Origin: Haemonchus contortus
Taxonomy: Eukaryota > Nematoda > Chromadorea > Rhabditida > Trichostrongylidae
Reading direction: 5' to 3'
NCBI GenBank assembly: GCA_000469685.2
Contig: LS997565.1
Coordinates: 46,800,810 to 46,864,809, forward strand
DNA length: 64,000 bases
In this document: in pieces, positions 34,757 through 45,216 of the stretch
How positions within the stretch are numbered: the stretch's first letter is position 1
Layout: every line of letters starts with the position of its first letter
Made by a program: the position numbers and the translations under genes
The notes under the pieces: model-generated
What the model saw: the letters and a program-made list of their open reading frames with translations, nothing else
The model's database searches: none
What the model was told of the DNA's origin: nothing

Positions 34757-37464
34757 CCCGTATGTGCTCTATAAATTTCGTATACTTTCCATTAGCAGAG
34801 GTCCAGGTAATATTAAATTTTTGTGCCAATGTGAGTTTTCTTCTGTATTTACTGCACCATGTCAGTCATGGACTTTCCAAGTTACTAGTACTGCTTCCTG
34901 TGATATTGAACATGAGTTCGTGTACATACGTATAATTTTAGCAAAATATTTATAAGATTTAGTTGGTCAAAACATTCAATATTGTACATAAATACTTGTT
35001 GTCCAGTTGCTCATTAGACAGTTGAAGTGCTATAGTTCTTGCCAAAGAATGTGATTTAAATGTCTTATAGAAGTTATATCAGAGGAGAGATCGAATCCAT
35101 GTTTCTATTTGAAAGGATTCATTACTTATTTATCGTTGAGGTATCTCATATAGATCATGTTTTCATATCTTCATGTTTGATATCAAGATTGTTTTTCATA
35201 TTAGGTTAGTGTGCTGCTGATGCTTTCTCGCCATTGACTTAGATTATTTTGTGCTCATTTTTTGTAACTTTCATTTTGATTGTTTTGTTTTTTTTCAACG
35301 ATTGCATAAATAAGTATTTATAAAGAAAGATTGCCTGCAATAGTTTGTGTGTTGCGCCGATTTCAAAAACTCTGATGGGTACCAATAGCTCCTTGCTGAG
35401 ACTTATGAGATTTTTCCCTCACAAGCCGCTTCGATTTTCTTGGAAATAGTGCTCATAGATGAGCCTTCCGAGTCTTCTCTTCAAAAGTTATGGTGACGCT
35501 CTACTTCAGTTTATCTGATATGGGTGCAGGTCTAGTTATGAGAAAAAATGAAAAGAGCAAAGCTGCAGTGGCCAACCTCTGACTTCTTTCAGGTCGAGCT
35601 TCTTGGTAATATCCACTTTGCGATAGGTTTCGAAGCAGTAAACGGGCAGTCACAAGCGGTTCACCGACCAAATTAGGTGTCCCAGCACGGAATCAAGGAT
35701 CGACTCCCACCCAGCATTACCAGACCTTTCATGCTTTTTGGGTATGTGAATAGGTACCAATAGGGAATGAAAGTTGCGGAATGACGTCAGTTCTTGTAGC
35801 CGGAACTAATAAAAGTAGGCCAAGCAAAAAGTAGTTTCGATATCGAAAAGCTGTAATGTTTGCCGATCGAAGTACATCGGGGATTCTCACTGTCCCTCAT
35901 TTCCGTTCCTCGGCTGGTTGGCCCTATTGAGTTGGTAGTTCTCGCCTGCTGAGTGGCATCAACCAATATTTGGCTATGTCGATGAACTTACACGCTCGTC
36001 GCTAACCTCATTTTCTTTGATGACACCCTCGAATCCATTCAATTCCAACCCTCTTCAGCTTGCCGGGCCCATACTACGACTCTTTGAATTTTAAGTTTAT
36101 TCGGAGACCCTCTAGATTCTCTCTTTTGAAACTTTTGAAAATTCTGGAGTTCCAGAGAGTTATAGCATATTTCATTGAAGTTTTTTGATGTGGACGACAC
36201 TGTGAAGTGCAGTTTAGATAAAGCCCTACTTGAAGACAATTTTCCACTATCCGAAGGTAATGAAGCCGTCAGTCGTCGGCAAAGCTCGCCTCAAAAGTGC
36301 CTTTAGCCTGCGAAGAGATAAAATAGGGGCTCACGGAAGGTTCATACAGGCAAACAATGCCAAAATGTCGGAAAAGTCCGGCGTGAAGCGGCAAAACAAA
36401 TCAGATCGGCACAGAGGATAGGGAGGGGGTGAAGAGGGAAATAACTCCTTCCTCTGAGTCTAGTTGAGAGTTCGACAAGATAAATCTTAAACAACTTAAT
36501 TCTTCTGCCTACTCGCTCGCAATTTCGAGGAATTTTGAGGAATATTATTTAATCCTGAGGGGAATTATTTCGATATAAACAATAAAATAGGCGTTCCATC
36601 CATTGTCTTCTTGGACACCTCTAGAAATAGTTTTCGTCTTTCACGAGGCTTAAGTGGCACATTCCACTCCGGCTGATGGTCATAACGACTATTTGGATGG
36701 CTATCTAATGGAACGAGTGGGATAGAATTCAAGGAAAGATTTCTTATCGATTTTCCAGGACGGCAAATATTCAGGAAATGTGTTTGAATAGTGCCCCGAG
36801 AAACTCATATCCTGAAGGTAAGATTCATGAGGTCCTGTATTGGAAAGGTAGTGCTCCTCAGTACTCGCGTTGTCCGCAATGTTGACTCGAGCTGCCCATT
36901 CAATTTTGCAAAAAAAGAGAAGGTTGAGTGCCTGCATAGGCAAACTGCGAGTAACTCGTTTATGGAAAAAATAATAACAGACTACACCAGTTCTTTCTAC
37001 AAATTTTTTCCGTGATCTTATTTCACTGTCAGCACTTCGTCGATTCAGAAAACAGGCCAAGTGCATGGCGCATTCTTGATCTGTTCAATAGAACATTCAT
37101 ACACTATCAGTTGATACAGTGCCTTGTTGTTATGCTTGATATTTATCCACATTATCAGTAATCCCCGGTTAATCGCATGAGTGTCATCGGCGCCAACCGG
37201 TTTTTTCACAGCGATTTCTCTTGCGATCGCTATATGTGTAGACTATATGTGTTGGGTTAAAGAATCCGGTCAACGATCGACTCGAAATCTCCTTCGCAAA
37301 ACCACCGTGCCCAGTATTCTGCCTTTATGCTAGCAAGGGAGGCGTGATCTGTTCGATATTTTCTCATAAGGTTTTTGAGCAATTTCACTAAGCCTCAATA
37401 AGTTTGAACTCACTTCCTTCACATAATATGAAGGCATTTTGATGGTGGGATTGATCTATGATGA

Positions 37465-37465
<1 letters not shown>

Positions 37466-37537
<72 letters not shown>

Positions 37538-37552
37538 GTGTCTGTGTGTCTG
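37466..37552. repeat. (CTGT)n microsatellite
   Basis: About 18 perfect CTGT units (37466-37537) followed by interrupted CTGTGTGT units. On the other strand this reads as an RQTD peptide repeat, which is an artefact. A long pyrimidine-rich tract follows to about 37680. Confidence 0.95.
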
Positions 37553-38559
37553 CCAATGACTTACTTCGCTGCTCTCTTTTTTTCGTCCTTTTGATCATTT
37601 TCCTTTCTTTCTTTCCTTTCTTTCTCTTTCTCTCTCCCATCCCCTCTTTCGTTCTTCCTTTCTTTTTTCTATTTATTGTTCAAATTCTCAAGGTTTGTGC
37701 TCTACTTTTTGAATTAGTGCTCCTCCCGTCTCTATTATTAATGATTGGTCTCACATGGGCTTTGGTTGTCACTGTATTTGTTCATCTGCTTTCCGGTTGT
37801 TTGCCATTTATCATCTTCCCAAACATTTTAATCATCACGCAGTCTTTTTTGAACAATACGCAGAACCAGTACGTCGCTGTTTGTTAAGGCTGATGTTGGG
37901 CAGAGCTCGTATTTTGGGCGTAGTTCATAAGAGTCTTCCTTAGGTTCTATTGGTGCTATTTTGAGCTCGTTTTTGCTCATATAGACATTGTCAAATGTAC
38001 ATATGACAAAAACTAAGTTAATTTTCTCGAAATTCTTCACCATAGAAGGAAGTTGCGTCCTTTTGCTGTTCATCCATAATTTCCTAGCCCAACGTTCGCC
38101 CGATGTAGCTATGTCGTCGTAAACGTCCCGTCATAACGACAACATGATGATTGTTGTTGGTGGAAAACCAGCTGCTATACAGGAGGCAATAACAACTTTG
38201 CTGAGAGCAATTCCACTTCCTCTGATTTTCTTACTTTTTCCCTTTGCTTTCAACCTTTCTAGACCTCCAACTTTTAAAATATGGTCAGTACGATAAACCG
38301 AGAAAATTTCCCTTTCTTTTGAATTAGTTTTTTCCCCAGTCTTTTATTTCTTGGGCGTTTCCATGAACTGCAAGTCAATCCTATTGGCACTTTGTCGATG
38401 CTCTTTCTGTACCCTTCCCATGGAGCTACTAACTAATTCCTTTTCAAACTCAGCAGGACGGAAGCGGAAGTGGCCCTTGTCAAGTGGCGCTGTAACAGCT
38501 TAACACAATCCTGTACCGAAAAGGGAACCCCGGACACACACGCCATGTGTTCTATTCTT

Positions 38560-38700
38560 GTGGGATGGGTAACTAATACCAGACTCTCTACGAATATAAA
38601 TGCCTTGACTTGTGTACTCAGTGGCTCCGCACCGTTGTGTAGACCAAATACCCATTCAAGCTAGGATTGTGGAAGGAAAGCGACTGCGCTCAATAGTAAA
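38560..38700 (+). repeat. SINE copy, partial
   Basis: Contains GGGTAACTAATACCAGACTC, then AAATGCCTTGACTTGT and GTGTAGACCAAATACCCATTC. These match in order the middle body of the SINE at 43861-44166, in the opposite orientation to it. The tRNA-like head is degraded. Confidence 0.55.
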
Positions 38701-39029
38701 ACCCCTATGATTTTCCCAATCACACAGGCAAGATTTAATTCTTTATTCATAACGATTGGGATGGCATAAATAAACACCCCAACCGTTTCTTTCGAAAACC
38801 ATCACGCAACCTTCGCAAAACTAACCGAACCATCACGCAACCTGAGTTTCTGACGAAGCCATCTTTCCAGCTTACCTCCGAGTTAATCTGGGCTTCTCTT
38901 CTGCGCTGCTATAAATCCATTCCAGTGCCAGGATCAAGCACACTATCTCAAACCTTTGAATTTTATACTTAAGAGCTGATAAAAAAAAAGCAAGCCTATA
39001 AGCAAAATGAAGGTTAAAGTTCGAAGTGT

Positions 39030-39190
39030 CTGATGATCTCGTTTGTAGGTTGCTCCCCGTACTCGACTTTCTTTCGAGATCATTGTGACCTAGTGAATGC
39101 ATATTTGGCCCCCGCAATAGGTTCGTTGGCCCTCCGAGTAAGAACCAAGGCTTTTTCCTTACAAATGAGTCTGGCCCCAATTATCCGATC
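39030..39190 (-). repeat. SINE copy, partial
   Basis: ACTCGACTTTC...TAGTGAATGCATATTTGGCC and ATGAGTCTGGCCCCAATTA align in order with ATTCGACTTCA, AATGAATACGTATGTGGCC and ACGAGTCTGGTACCAATTA of the copy at 43861-44166. Same orientation, strongly diverged. Confidence 0.5.
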
Positions 39191-39249
39191 CTAGAAAGAA
39201 AAGACTTGGATGGCACAGCTTATGTTTACTCGGGACTCCAAAAAATTAA

Positions 39250-39440
39250 CAGATAAAGTCTTTGGCGTTAATATTCCCCCGTCGTTGCGATGCGCCCAGT
39301 GTTTTCAGTCAGAATCAGCCGTTGTACAAGTCCCTGGTTCTATTTTTTCAAACGAGTCTCGTGACAATTAACCGACCTCGGTGACATGGAAGATTGGGCG
39401 ACTATCTAAAATGGATCCAATCATCGGTCCTTGAATGTGA
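39250..39440 (-). repeat. SINE copy, partial
   Basis: The order TCTTTGGCGTTAATATTCCC, GATGCGCCCAGT, TTGTACAAGTC, ACGAGTCTCGTGACAATTA, CCTCGGTGACATGG matches the SINE distal-to-middle body. The 3' tail of this copy lies next to the head side of the copy at 39030-39190, a tandem insertion. Confidence 0.5.
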
Positions 39441-41200
39441 TAATGAGCCACTCGCCCCTTCACCGCCATCGTCCTGCGAGAAACATAGATAACGACAAAA
39501 TAATTTAATATTAAGGTAAAACCAATGTCATGAGATACATGGAGAATTTCTTGAGGAAATTTCAGAAGTTGGGAAGTTACATGAAAACAATCTAAATTTC
39601 AAAAGTTATGCGTCTGCCGGGATTCCCTGAGTTTTCACTTTCAGTCACAGCATTATGCTGCGTCGTCTCCGGCGCAATTATGAAAGACACCATGACGGCC
39701 TCATTCCGAAGTAAATTGAACCGATGCCTGTCAGTGAAGGAAACCGCCTTCAAATTTCAGTGGAACGTTATTTTACCCCTGCCGAGTCTAGAGATAGCCT
39801 CTCTTACCTCTCTTTTGAGTCAATTTTCCTATTATTTAATTTGCAAAGAGTGCTTATGAGCGGAATCTGCCCCTAGGTTTTTTTTTCGCTGAATCAGAAG
39901 GATTGATTTGCTAGCTTGTTTGAGATGATATATCTCTTTCGAGCTCTGGGATCGAAGGTAATTTATAGCTCCAATCAGTTGTTTCCCTTCTAGACAAATA
40001 GCTTTGTACTTTCAAGCTAAAAATCACTCTCAGCTGATCATGAATAAAGTTTTTTTCTTCTGTGCTCTGAGATAGCTATCGATTTTACGTACATTAAGTC
40101 TATACTATTTTTCCTATGTTCCAACAGTGACGTTATTTATGAAAGCAGCTGAAAAGGAAGCCGTGGCTGGATTTAGGGTTTACAAACTCCTCATTTTATT
40201 ATTGGAGTACCTTTTTCTGCGGGCGGACATTTAGGGAAATACTTATAAATGTACAGCAGTTGCTACTTCGCGGCATGTTCTCTTATTTATTATAGTAGCG
40301 GGACGTCAGCTGAGATACTGTCTGTAACATATGTTCTTTTTTTGTATTATTATTTTTTGTAACATATCGTGCCAACTATCATACCGGGAATCATGACGGC
40401 TCAGATAACAATGGCATGCGGTACATTGTTGACAAGCCTGTGCAAACCCTCATTTTCGCGCTCTGTGACTTCTCTCCATCATCGAATACCGAAAGGCGAA
40501 CTATCCGATGAGGTTTTCTATTATTTCTATGGTTTTTTTGATGTAATGTTATCCCACTAGGGTTTATACTTTCGTTTCGACTACGATACCAGTGACAATG
40601 ATATGAACATCAGAACCACTTTTAATAGAATTGTGACCACAAGAGAACATCAGTAGCCACTCTATCATCATACCTTCATTCTGAAGGTATGGGCTAGCAC
40701 TGTGAAAATTGTCCAATTCCTTCATTTCGGTGGAAAGATGAGACCACTTTGGAGATGAAATCCAATGCCGAACTGGATGTCATCTGTATAAACAAAAAGT
40801 CCAACCTCTCGGAGGTCGACAAGTTGGCGCCAGTAGCGTCCGGGTCAATGAAAATGCCGACTTGCGCATCTTCTGACTTCTGTCAACTGTAATATAGGCC
40901 AGTCATGTAAACAGAAGCAGCTCCTTTTTATTTAATGGGACTGGTGGGATTGGGTGTGTTACAGACGGGAATGATTAACGGTAAACGCAGTGTAGAACTC
41001 AATCAAGTGCGCTAGGTAGATCCCACATACCTGTGAGTTCGAGCCCTTTCAAGGTCCAACGTTTTGTTCGTAACTCGGCTTCTCATCTATGCGAGTATTG
41101 TGGTTGTGGTCCTGACAGTCAGTTTTCTGTCAAGGATAACCTCAATATCATTGAAAGTGAAATTCTTTCTTTTTTAAGTAGTACCACCACTGAACGAATG

Positions 41201-41229
41201 GAGGGGGGGGGGGAGGGGGGTGGGTGAGG
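41201..41229 (+). repeat. G-tract, potential G-quadruplex
   Basis: One run of 11 Gs and one of 6, separated by A, followed by TGGGTGAGG. At least four GGG blocks lie within 25 nt, enough to form an intramolecular G-quadruplex on this strand. Confidence 0.7.
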
Positions 41230-42416
41230 TTGTTCCCGGAACCTCCACGAAACTATAATGTTTCCCGACCAACTCAAGCGTGAAGTAGCAAAAAATAATT
41301 ATTCAGTGTAGGTGTAGTAGCGCAACCTTGTGACACTGAAGCGAAAAGTCGCGTTAGGGCCAGCAGGGTATGAAAACAGGAAAATAACTGGCGGTACGTG
41401 GTAAGAAGTAGTCGCGTTCCTCTAAGGTTTCTTTGATGTAGGGAAATCCGGCATACCTTGAGGTCTCTACCTGATTGAGACAGCTACCGAAAGAAAGGAG
41501 AGGAGTGAGAAAACCCGTTACACGTATTCCGGATAATGACTTCCTCCAGTGTGTCACATGCAAGTTCCTTCCCAGATCATACTATAAAATGTCCCAGTTG
41601 GCGTTTTATCCCACTCTAGCAGTATAGTAGCGCCCCCTACATCCCATTATGGGACGCAGCTTAACAGGAAGGCGTTGTAATGGCTGCCAGTAGCTGTTGT
41701 CGCTTATTCTAACTGCACTTTACACAGCTCTGGTTTTTACATCGCTTCCCTTCTGTGATTTTTTCCAGTTTTTTTGAACACTCTGCCTTTTTTATGATTA
41801 TTCTCTAGTCTCTAATTCGAGAATTGAGGCAGATAAGAGAGGTTCCATTTTTCGCATGACATAGTGGACCACGTTGGCAGACGTTGGAGCGCACCAATAA
41901 GTAATGGCTGTCAACAGCCGCTGTTACTGAATAGATACGTAAACACATTCCGGTCTTACATGGATTGAGGAAAGCGTTAGGTCATGATTGATTCTTTTTG
42001 AGGGTAGGGAGGAGAAGGAGGGGCCGCTCACATCGTTTCCATTTTTGTATATCAAACAGGGCAGTCAATTGCAGCAGTCAGCCGAGCAGTAGTTCCAAAG
42101 GTCTATTGGTCAAGCTTCCAACCTCTTCAAGGGTGCAACAGGAGCCCATTTTCGGTACTGTGTGTATTTACATGTTTATTTAATTGTTCAAATAAGTATA
42201 TGTGCAGAGTACTACTTTTTTTGTTTGTTCCAATGAAAAATCGTAATTCCGTTAAGTTTGAAATCTCTCAGTGGGGAACCTTGACACTAACCAACGAAAC
42301 ATGATCAGATTTTATTTGGCTACTCTTCGGATGATTTTCGATGGTATTACATTTTCCAAATGTAAGGAGTTGGGGGTCAGCTAAGACCTCACTTGAATTA
42401 ATTCTGAGCTGGTGAT

Positions 42417-42452
42417 AATAAATAAATAGGTAAATAAATAAATAAATAAATC
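42417..42452. repeat. (AAAT)n simple repeat
   Basis: Nine AAAT-type units with one GT interruption. It is a short microsatellite. No adjacent element could be identified whose tail it might be. Confidence 0.8.
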
Positions 42453-42892
42453 CGATACTGCTAAGGAAAGTGACTATCCAGCAACTCTTCAAGTCTCCTT
42501 TATTTATCTTCACCCTATTCATATGATTTCTCGATTGACTATCCATTCTTGTGGTCCCAGTAGCATTTGTCGTTTGGAAACGCTGCCAATTTACTAGCTT
42601 TCATTGTTGTTTGGTGGTGGTCTCCCTTTGCAAAGACGACCTTTCCTGAACTGTTGATAAGTCGAAAATGCCTATTTCTCAGTTCATTTGCTGAGAAACC
42701 GGTTATGAAAGATTTATTGCAGAAAATGAGATTGATTCGTTCGGTTCCACATCAGCGACTCTTTCGTGCGTGCTGTTCTTTTCTCGAATTTTTCTTCACA
42801 CATTGATTTTTTACGGGTCTTTTTTATTTCTTTTCAGCTCCCGATTGTGGTTCTTTGTGAACTTATTGTTGTGCCTTCATGTTTATTCAACC

Positions 42893-43060
42893 TACCAGGC
42901 TCGTCTGGGAGGATAAAAGCACTGACTCAACTTCACCTCCGCCCTCGACCTCATTCAGATCCTGAATGGAAGGCAAGTGCGGAGGTGCATTCCTTAGACG
43001 GGAATGACTAACGCCCAAAACTTTATCCTTTATCTTTTACCTTCAAATTGAAAGTAAGGG
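42893..43060 (+). repeat. SINE copy, 5'-truncated
   Basis: Starts at CCAGGCTCGTCTGGGAGGAT, followed by AAAAGCACTGACT, and runs through the distal part: GGTGCATTCCTTAGACGGGA, AACGCCCAAAACTTTATCC, CTTTATCTTTT. It matches the copy at 43861-44166 in inverse orientation and lacks the tRNA-like head. This is one of the better preserved distal halves. Confidence 0.7.
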
Positions 43061-43487
43061 GCCAAAGCTAGATGGAAAAGCTTGATAGAAAATTGATACT
43101 ACGAGTATACCACGATCTGTGCTGTAAACTATCATTGTTTACGGATGTCTGACGATAGACACTATTACATCGAATGATCACGTTGTTGCAATAGTTCCGG
43201 CTTTACTAGTGTTGAGTTGTAAGCCTTGATCCTTGAAATTGTATTTTTTCGGAGCTTGGTTGAGTAGAAAATGTAGGGTCCCGAGGGTATCTCTCTCGCC
43301 ATGGGTTAATCCATTAATTCTACAGTACATGGTCACTTCATATCTGTCCATCATTTACATTGACTGGTTTTTCCACAGCCGGAAATGACGTTTTGTTTAC
43401 TTTTTTAAATACAAATGTTCCTTCTTGTTTACTTTATGAAAGCCCTCATGGAAAATGATAGTTATCTTTCTCATTCAATCCTTTACC

Positions 43488-43713
43488 ATGCGGAAAAGAT
43501 CGAAGGAAGCACAGTCATCAGGCAGGCCTCAACAAATTTTTTTGGTTGAGGAACCATTAGCGAAAGGCAATGTCGTTAGAGGCTTATCCGCCTCAGATCA
43601 GGTAAAACCAGTCTGGAGGGAGTCGCGAAAGGGCCCCTCCATAAGGTTTCTCTAAACAGGTAATTCTGGAGTCCGTGCACGGGAAAAAATTGCGGTGTGA
43701 CATGGTGGTCGAT
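43488..43713 (+). other. orphan exon-like pair, unassigned
   Basis: An ATG-led 38-codon segment (43488-43601) ends at CAG/GTAAAA. A 58-nt intron-sized gap ends in TAAACAG. An 18-codon segment (43660-43713) then keeps phase 0 and ends in GAC-ATG-GTG-GTC-GAT before GTAAAA. The second segment reads KKLRCDMVVD, which weakly recalls the LRCDAIVD stretch near the N-terminus of nuclear pore protein gp210 (NUP210). No flanking exons of that protein were found. It could be a gene fragment, an exon of a very long gene, or chance. Confidence 0.2.
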
Positions 43714-43860
43714 GTAAAACGAAAATTACCCTCATGAGTACTAACTCGACGCGTGGAATCATCCGCCTGTCAAGCTAGCTTTAATTGAAATGAAAATATC
43801 CTTCTATTTAATTCATTTACATCCCCTTGTAGTATACTTTTTAGAACTAAATGTTATTAA

Positions 43861-44166
43861 CGAAAAGGATAAGGGAATAAGTTTCTGGCGTTGATCAATC
43901 CCGTCAGAAGGATGCGCCCCCGCATTCGACTTCAATTCCCAATCATAGTGGCGTAATGAATACGTATGTGGCCTACACAATGACTTGCGGTAGCCAGCCG
44001 ATGTACAAGTCAGTGCTTTTATCCTCCCAGACGAGTCTGGTACCAATTAACAGACCCCGGAGGAATGGGAGACTTGGTTGGCCTAGGCGGGCATCGGTCC
44101 GGGATCCGATTCTCTGACCGTACGTGCGATATGGTGCACTACTTGCCACTACACCACCTCCGCCCG
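43861..44166 (-). repeat. tRNA-derived SINE, fullest copy
   Basis: About 305 bp. In SINE orientation (minus) it begins GGAGGTGGTGTAGTGGCAAG, a box-A-like head. It continues with GGATCCCGGACCGATGCCCGCCTAGGC (44107-44081) covering the box-B-like part, then TTGGTACCAGACTCGTCTGG, GTGTAGGCCACATACGTATTC, GGGGCGCATCCTTCTGACGG and GATTGATCAACGCC. I used this as the reference for the other copies. Antisense reading gives a spurious peptide (SSGRIKAL) seen also at 42.9 kb. The head layout suggests descent from a tRNA gene, and transposition would need a LINE in trans. Confidence 0.75.
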
Positions 44167-44540
44167 TAATTAATACTAACATATAATATAATGATTTTTG
44201 AAATCGATTTGTATATGATCAACAATTATCTATTTTTTGTGCTTAGCACGATTGAAACCTAAGAAAACTATGAATCAGCTCAGTAATCATCGCACAATCT
44301 GACAGGAAAATTGTAAGCATACTGATAGTCCTTAATTCAAAGACATCTTCAAATTTCATCTCTATCATCGTCTTTTTGAGTAGAACTTGATAAGGTGCAT
44401 TCGTATGTAGTTATCTTGAAGTGTTTAACTTCTATAATTGCTCCATCTAAGCCATCTTGACAGTAAAAAGGGGTATTCTTCGATTGTTCACGTATTTTTT
44501 CGATTTCTTTTCTAGCGTCTTACTTTTTCTCGACTTTCAC

Positions 44541-44581
44541 CTCCCCCTCCACCCTGCCCCCGGTCCCCCCCCCCCACCTCC
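44541..44581. repeat. C-rich tract (G-quadruplex potential on minus strand)
   Basis: CTCCCCCTCC, CCCTGCCCCC and a run of about 11 Cs lie within 40 nt. The minus strand thus has four or more G-runs of three or longer. Confidence 0.65.
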
Positions 44582-44950
44582 TTTTCTCTCTTGCTGGGAA
44601 ATGTCATAAGATAAAAAAGCGCTGAGCTATTAGTCATAGGTTACATTGCTGACTCATTGCACGTACTGCTGCGTTGAATACTGCTCAAGCTAAATAAGTT
44701 TGTTTACTAGGTTACTCCAGCTTCAGTTTAACTCGTAAATAGGGACGGCATGACACGATCAAACAGTCAAGAAATGGTAGCGCTGGTGCTGTACAGCATG
44801 CCCAAATCCAAGATTTCAAGAAAAAAATGTACAAGAATTCAGAAGAACTAAGTCCATCTCATGATTCTCCAGTTCCCGGATTGAGAAAAATGTGTATGCA
44901 TTTCAATGCATTATTCCTACATAAACAATAGGGCCCGTACCGCGGTATCG

Positions 44951-45216
44951 CCCCTAAGGGGTGTAGTGCAGTAGGAACGACATTGCCGCCTCGCGCGAGA
45001 GGGACGTCGCGCGCGAAGGAATGTAGCAGAATGCATCAGCAATTAAGAACTTCAGGAGCAAAAGAACTAGCAGTAGAATCATTCCATTAGTAATAATCAC
45101 ATAGCGATCGAGCTGTATGAAGAACGCTACAACTGTTATAATGAGGCAAATGGTCCGGCGTTACGGCGGATCGATTATGCAAACCGATCCTACTGCCCGT
45201 CTCCCGCTCCCAAGGG
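44951..45216 (+). repeat. GC-rich MITE-like repeat, copy B
   Basis: Same family as 19530-19793. Its ends are clearer: left CCCTAAGGGGTGTAGTGCAG, right, reversed, CCCTTGGGAGCGGGAGACGG. Both then run into GCAGTAGGA(A/T)CG, which defines imperfect terminal inverted repeats. The central GTCGCGCGCGAAGGAATGTAG is identical in both copies. No transposase is present, and the flanking target duplication is not obvious. Confidence 0.65.

Noticed and set aside
36701..37066. 121-codon minus-strand frame overlapping a plus-strand frame
   Set aside because: No domain pattern on either strand and no splice partners.
37419..37640. Frame encoding an RQTD repeat protein
   Set aside because: It is a read-through of the CTGT microsatellite.
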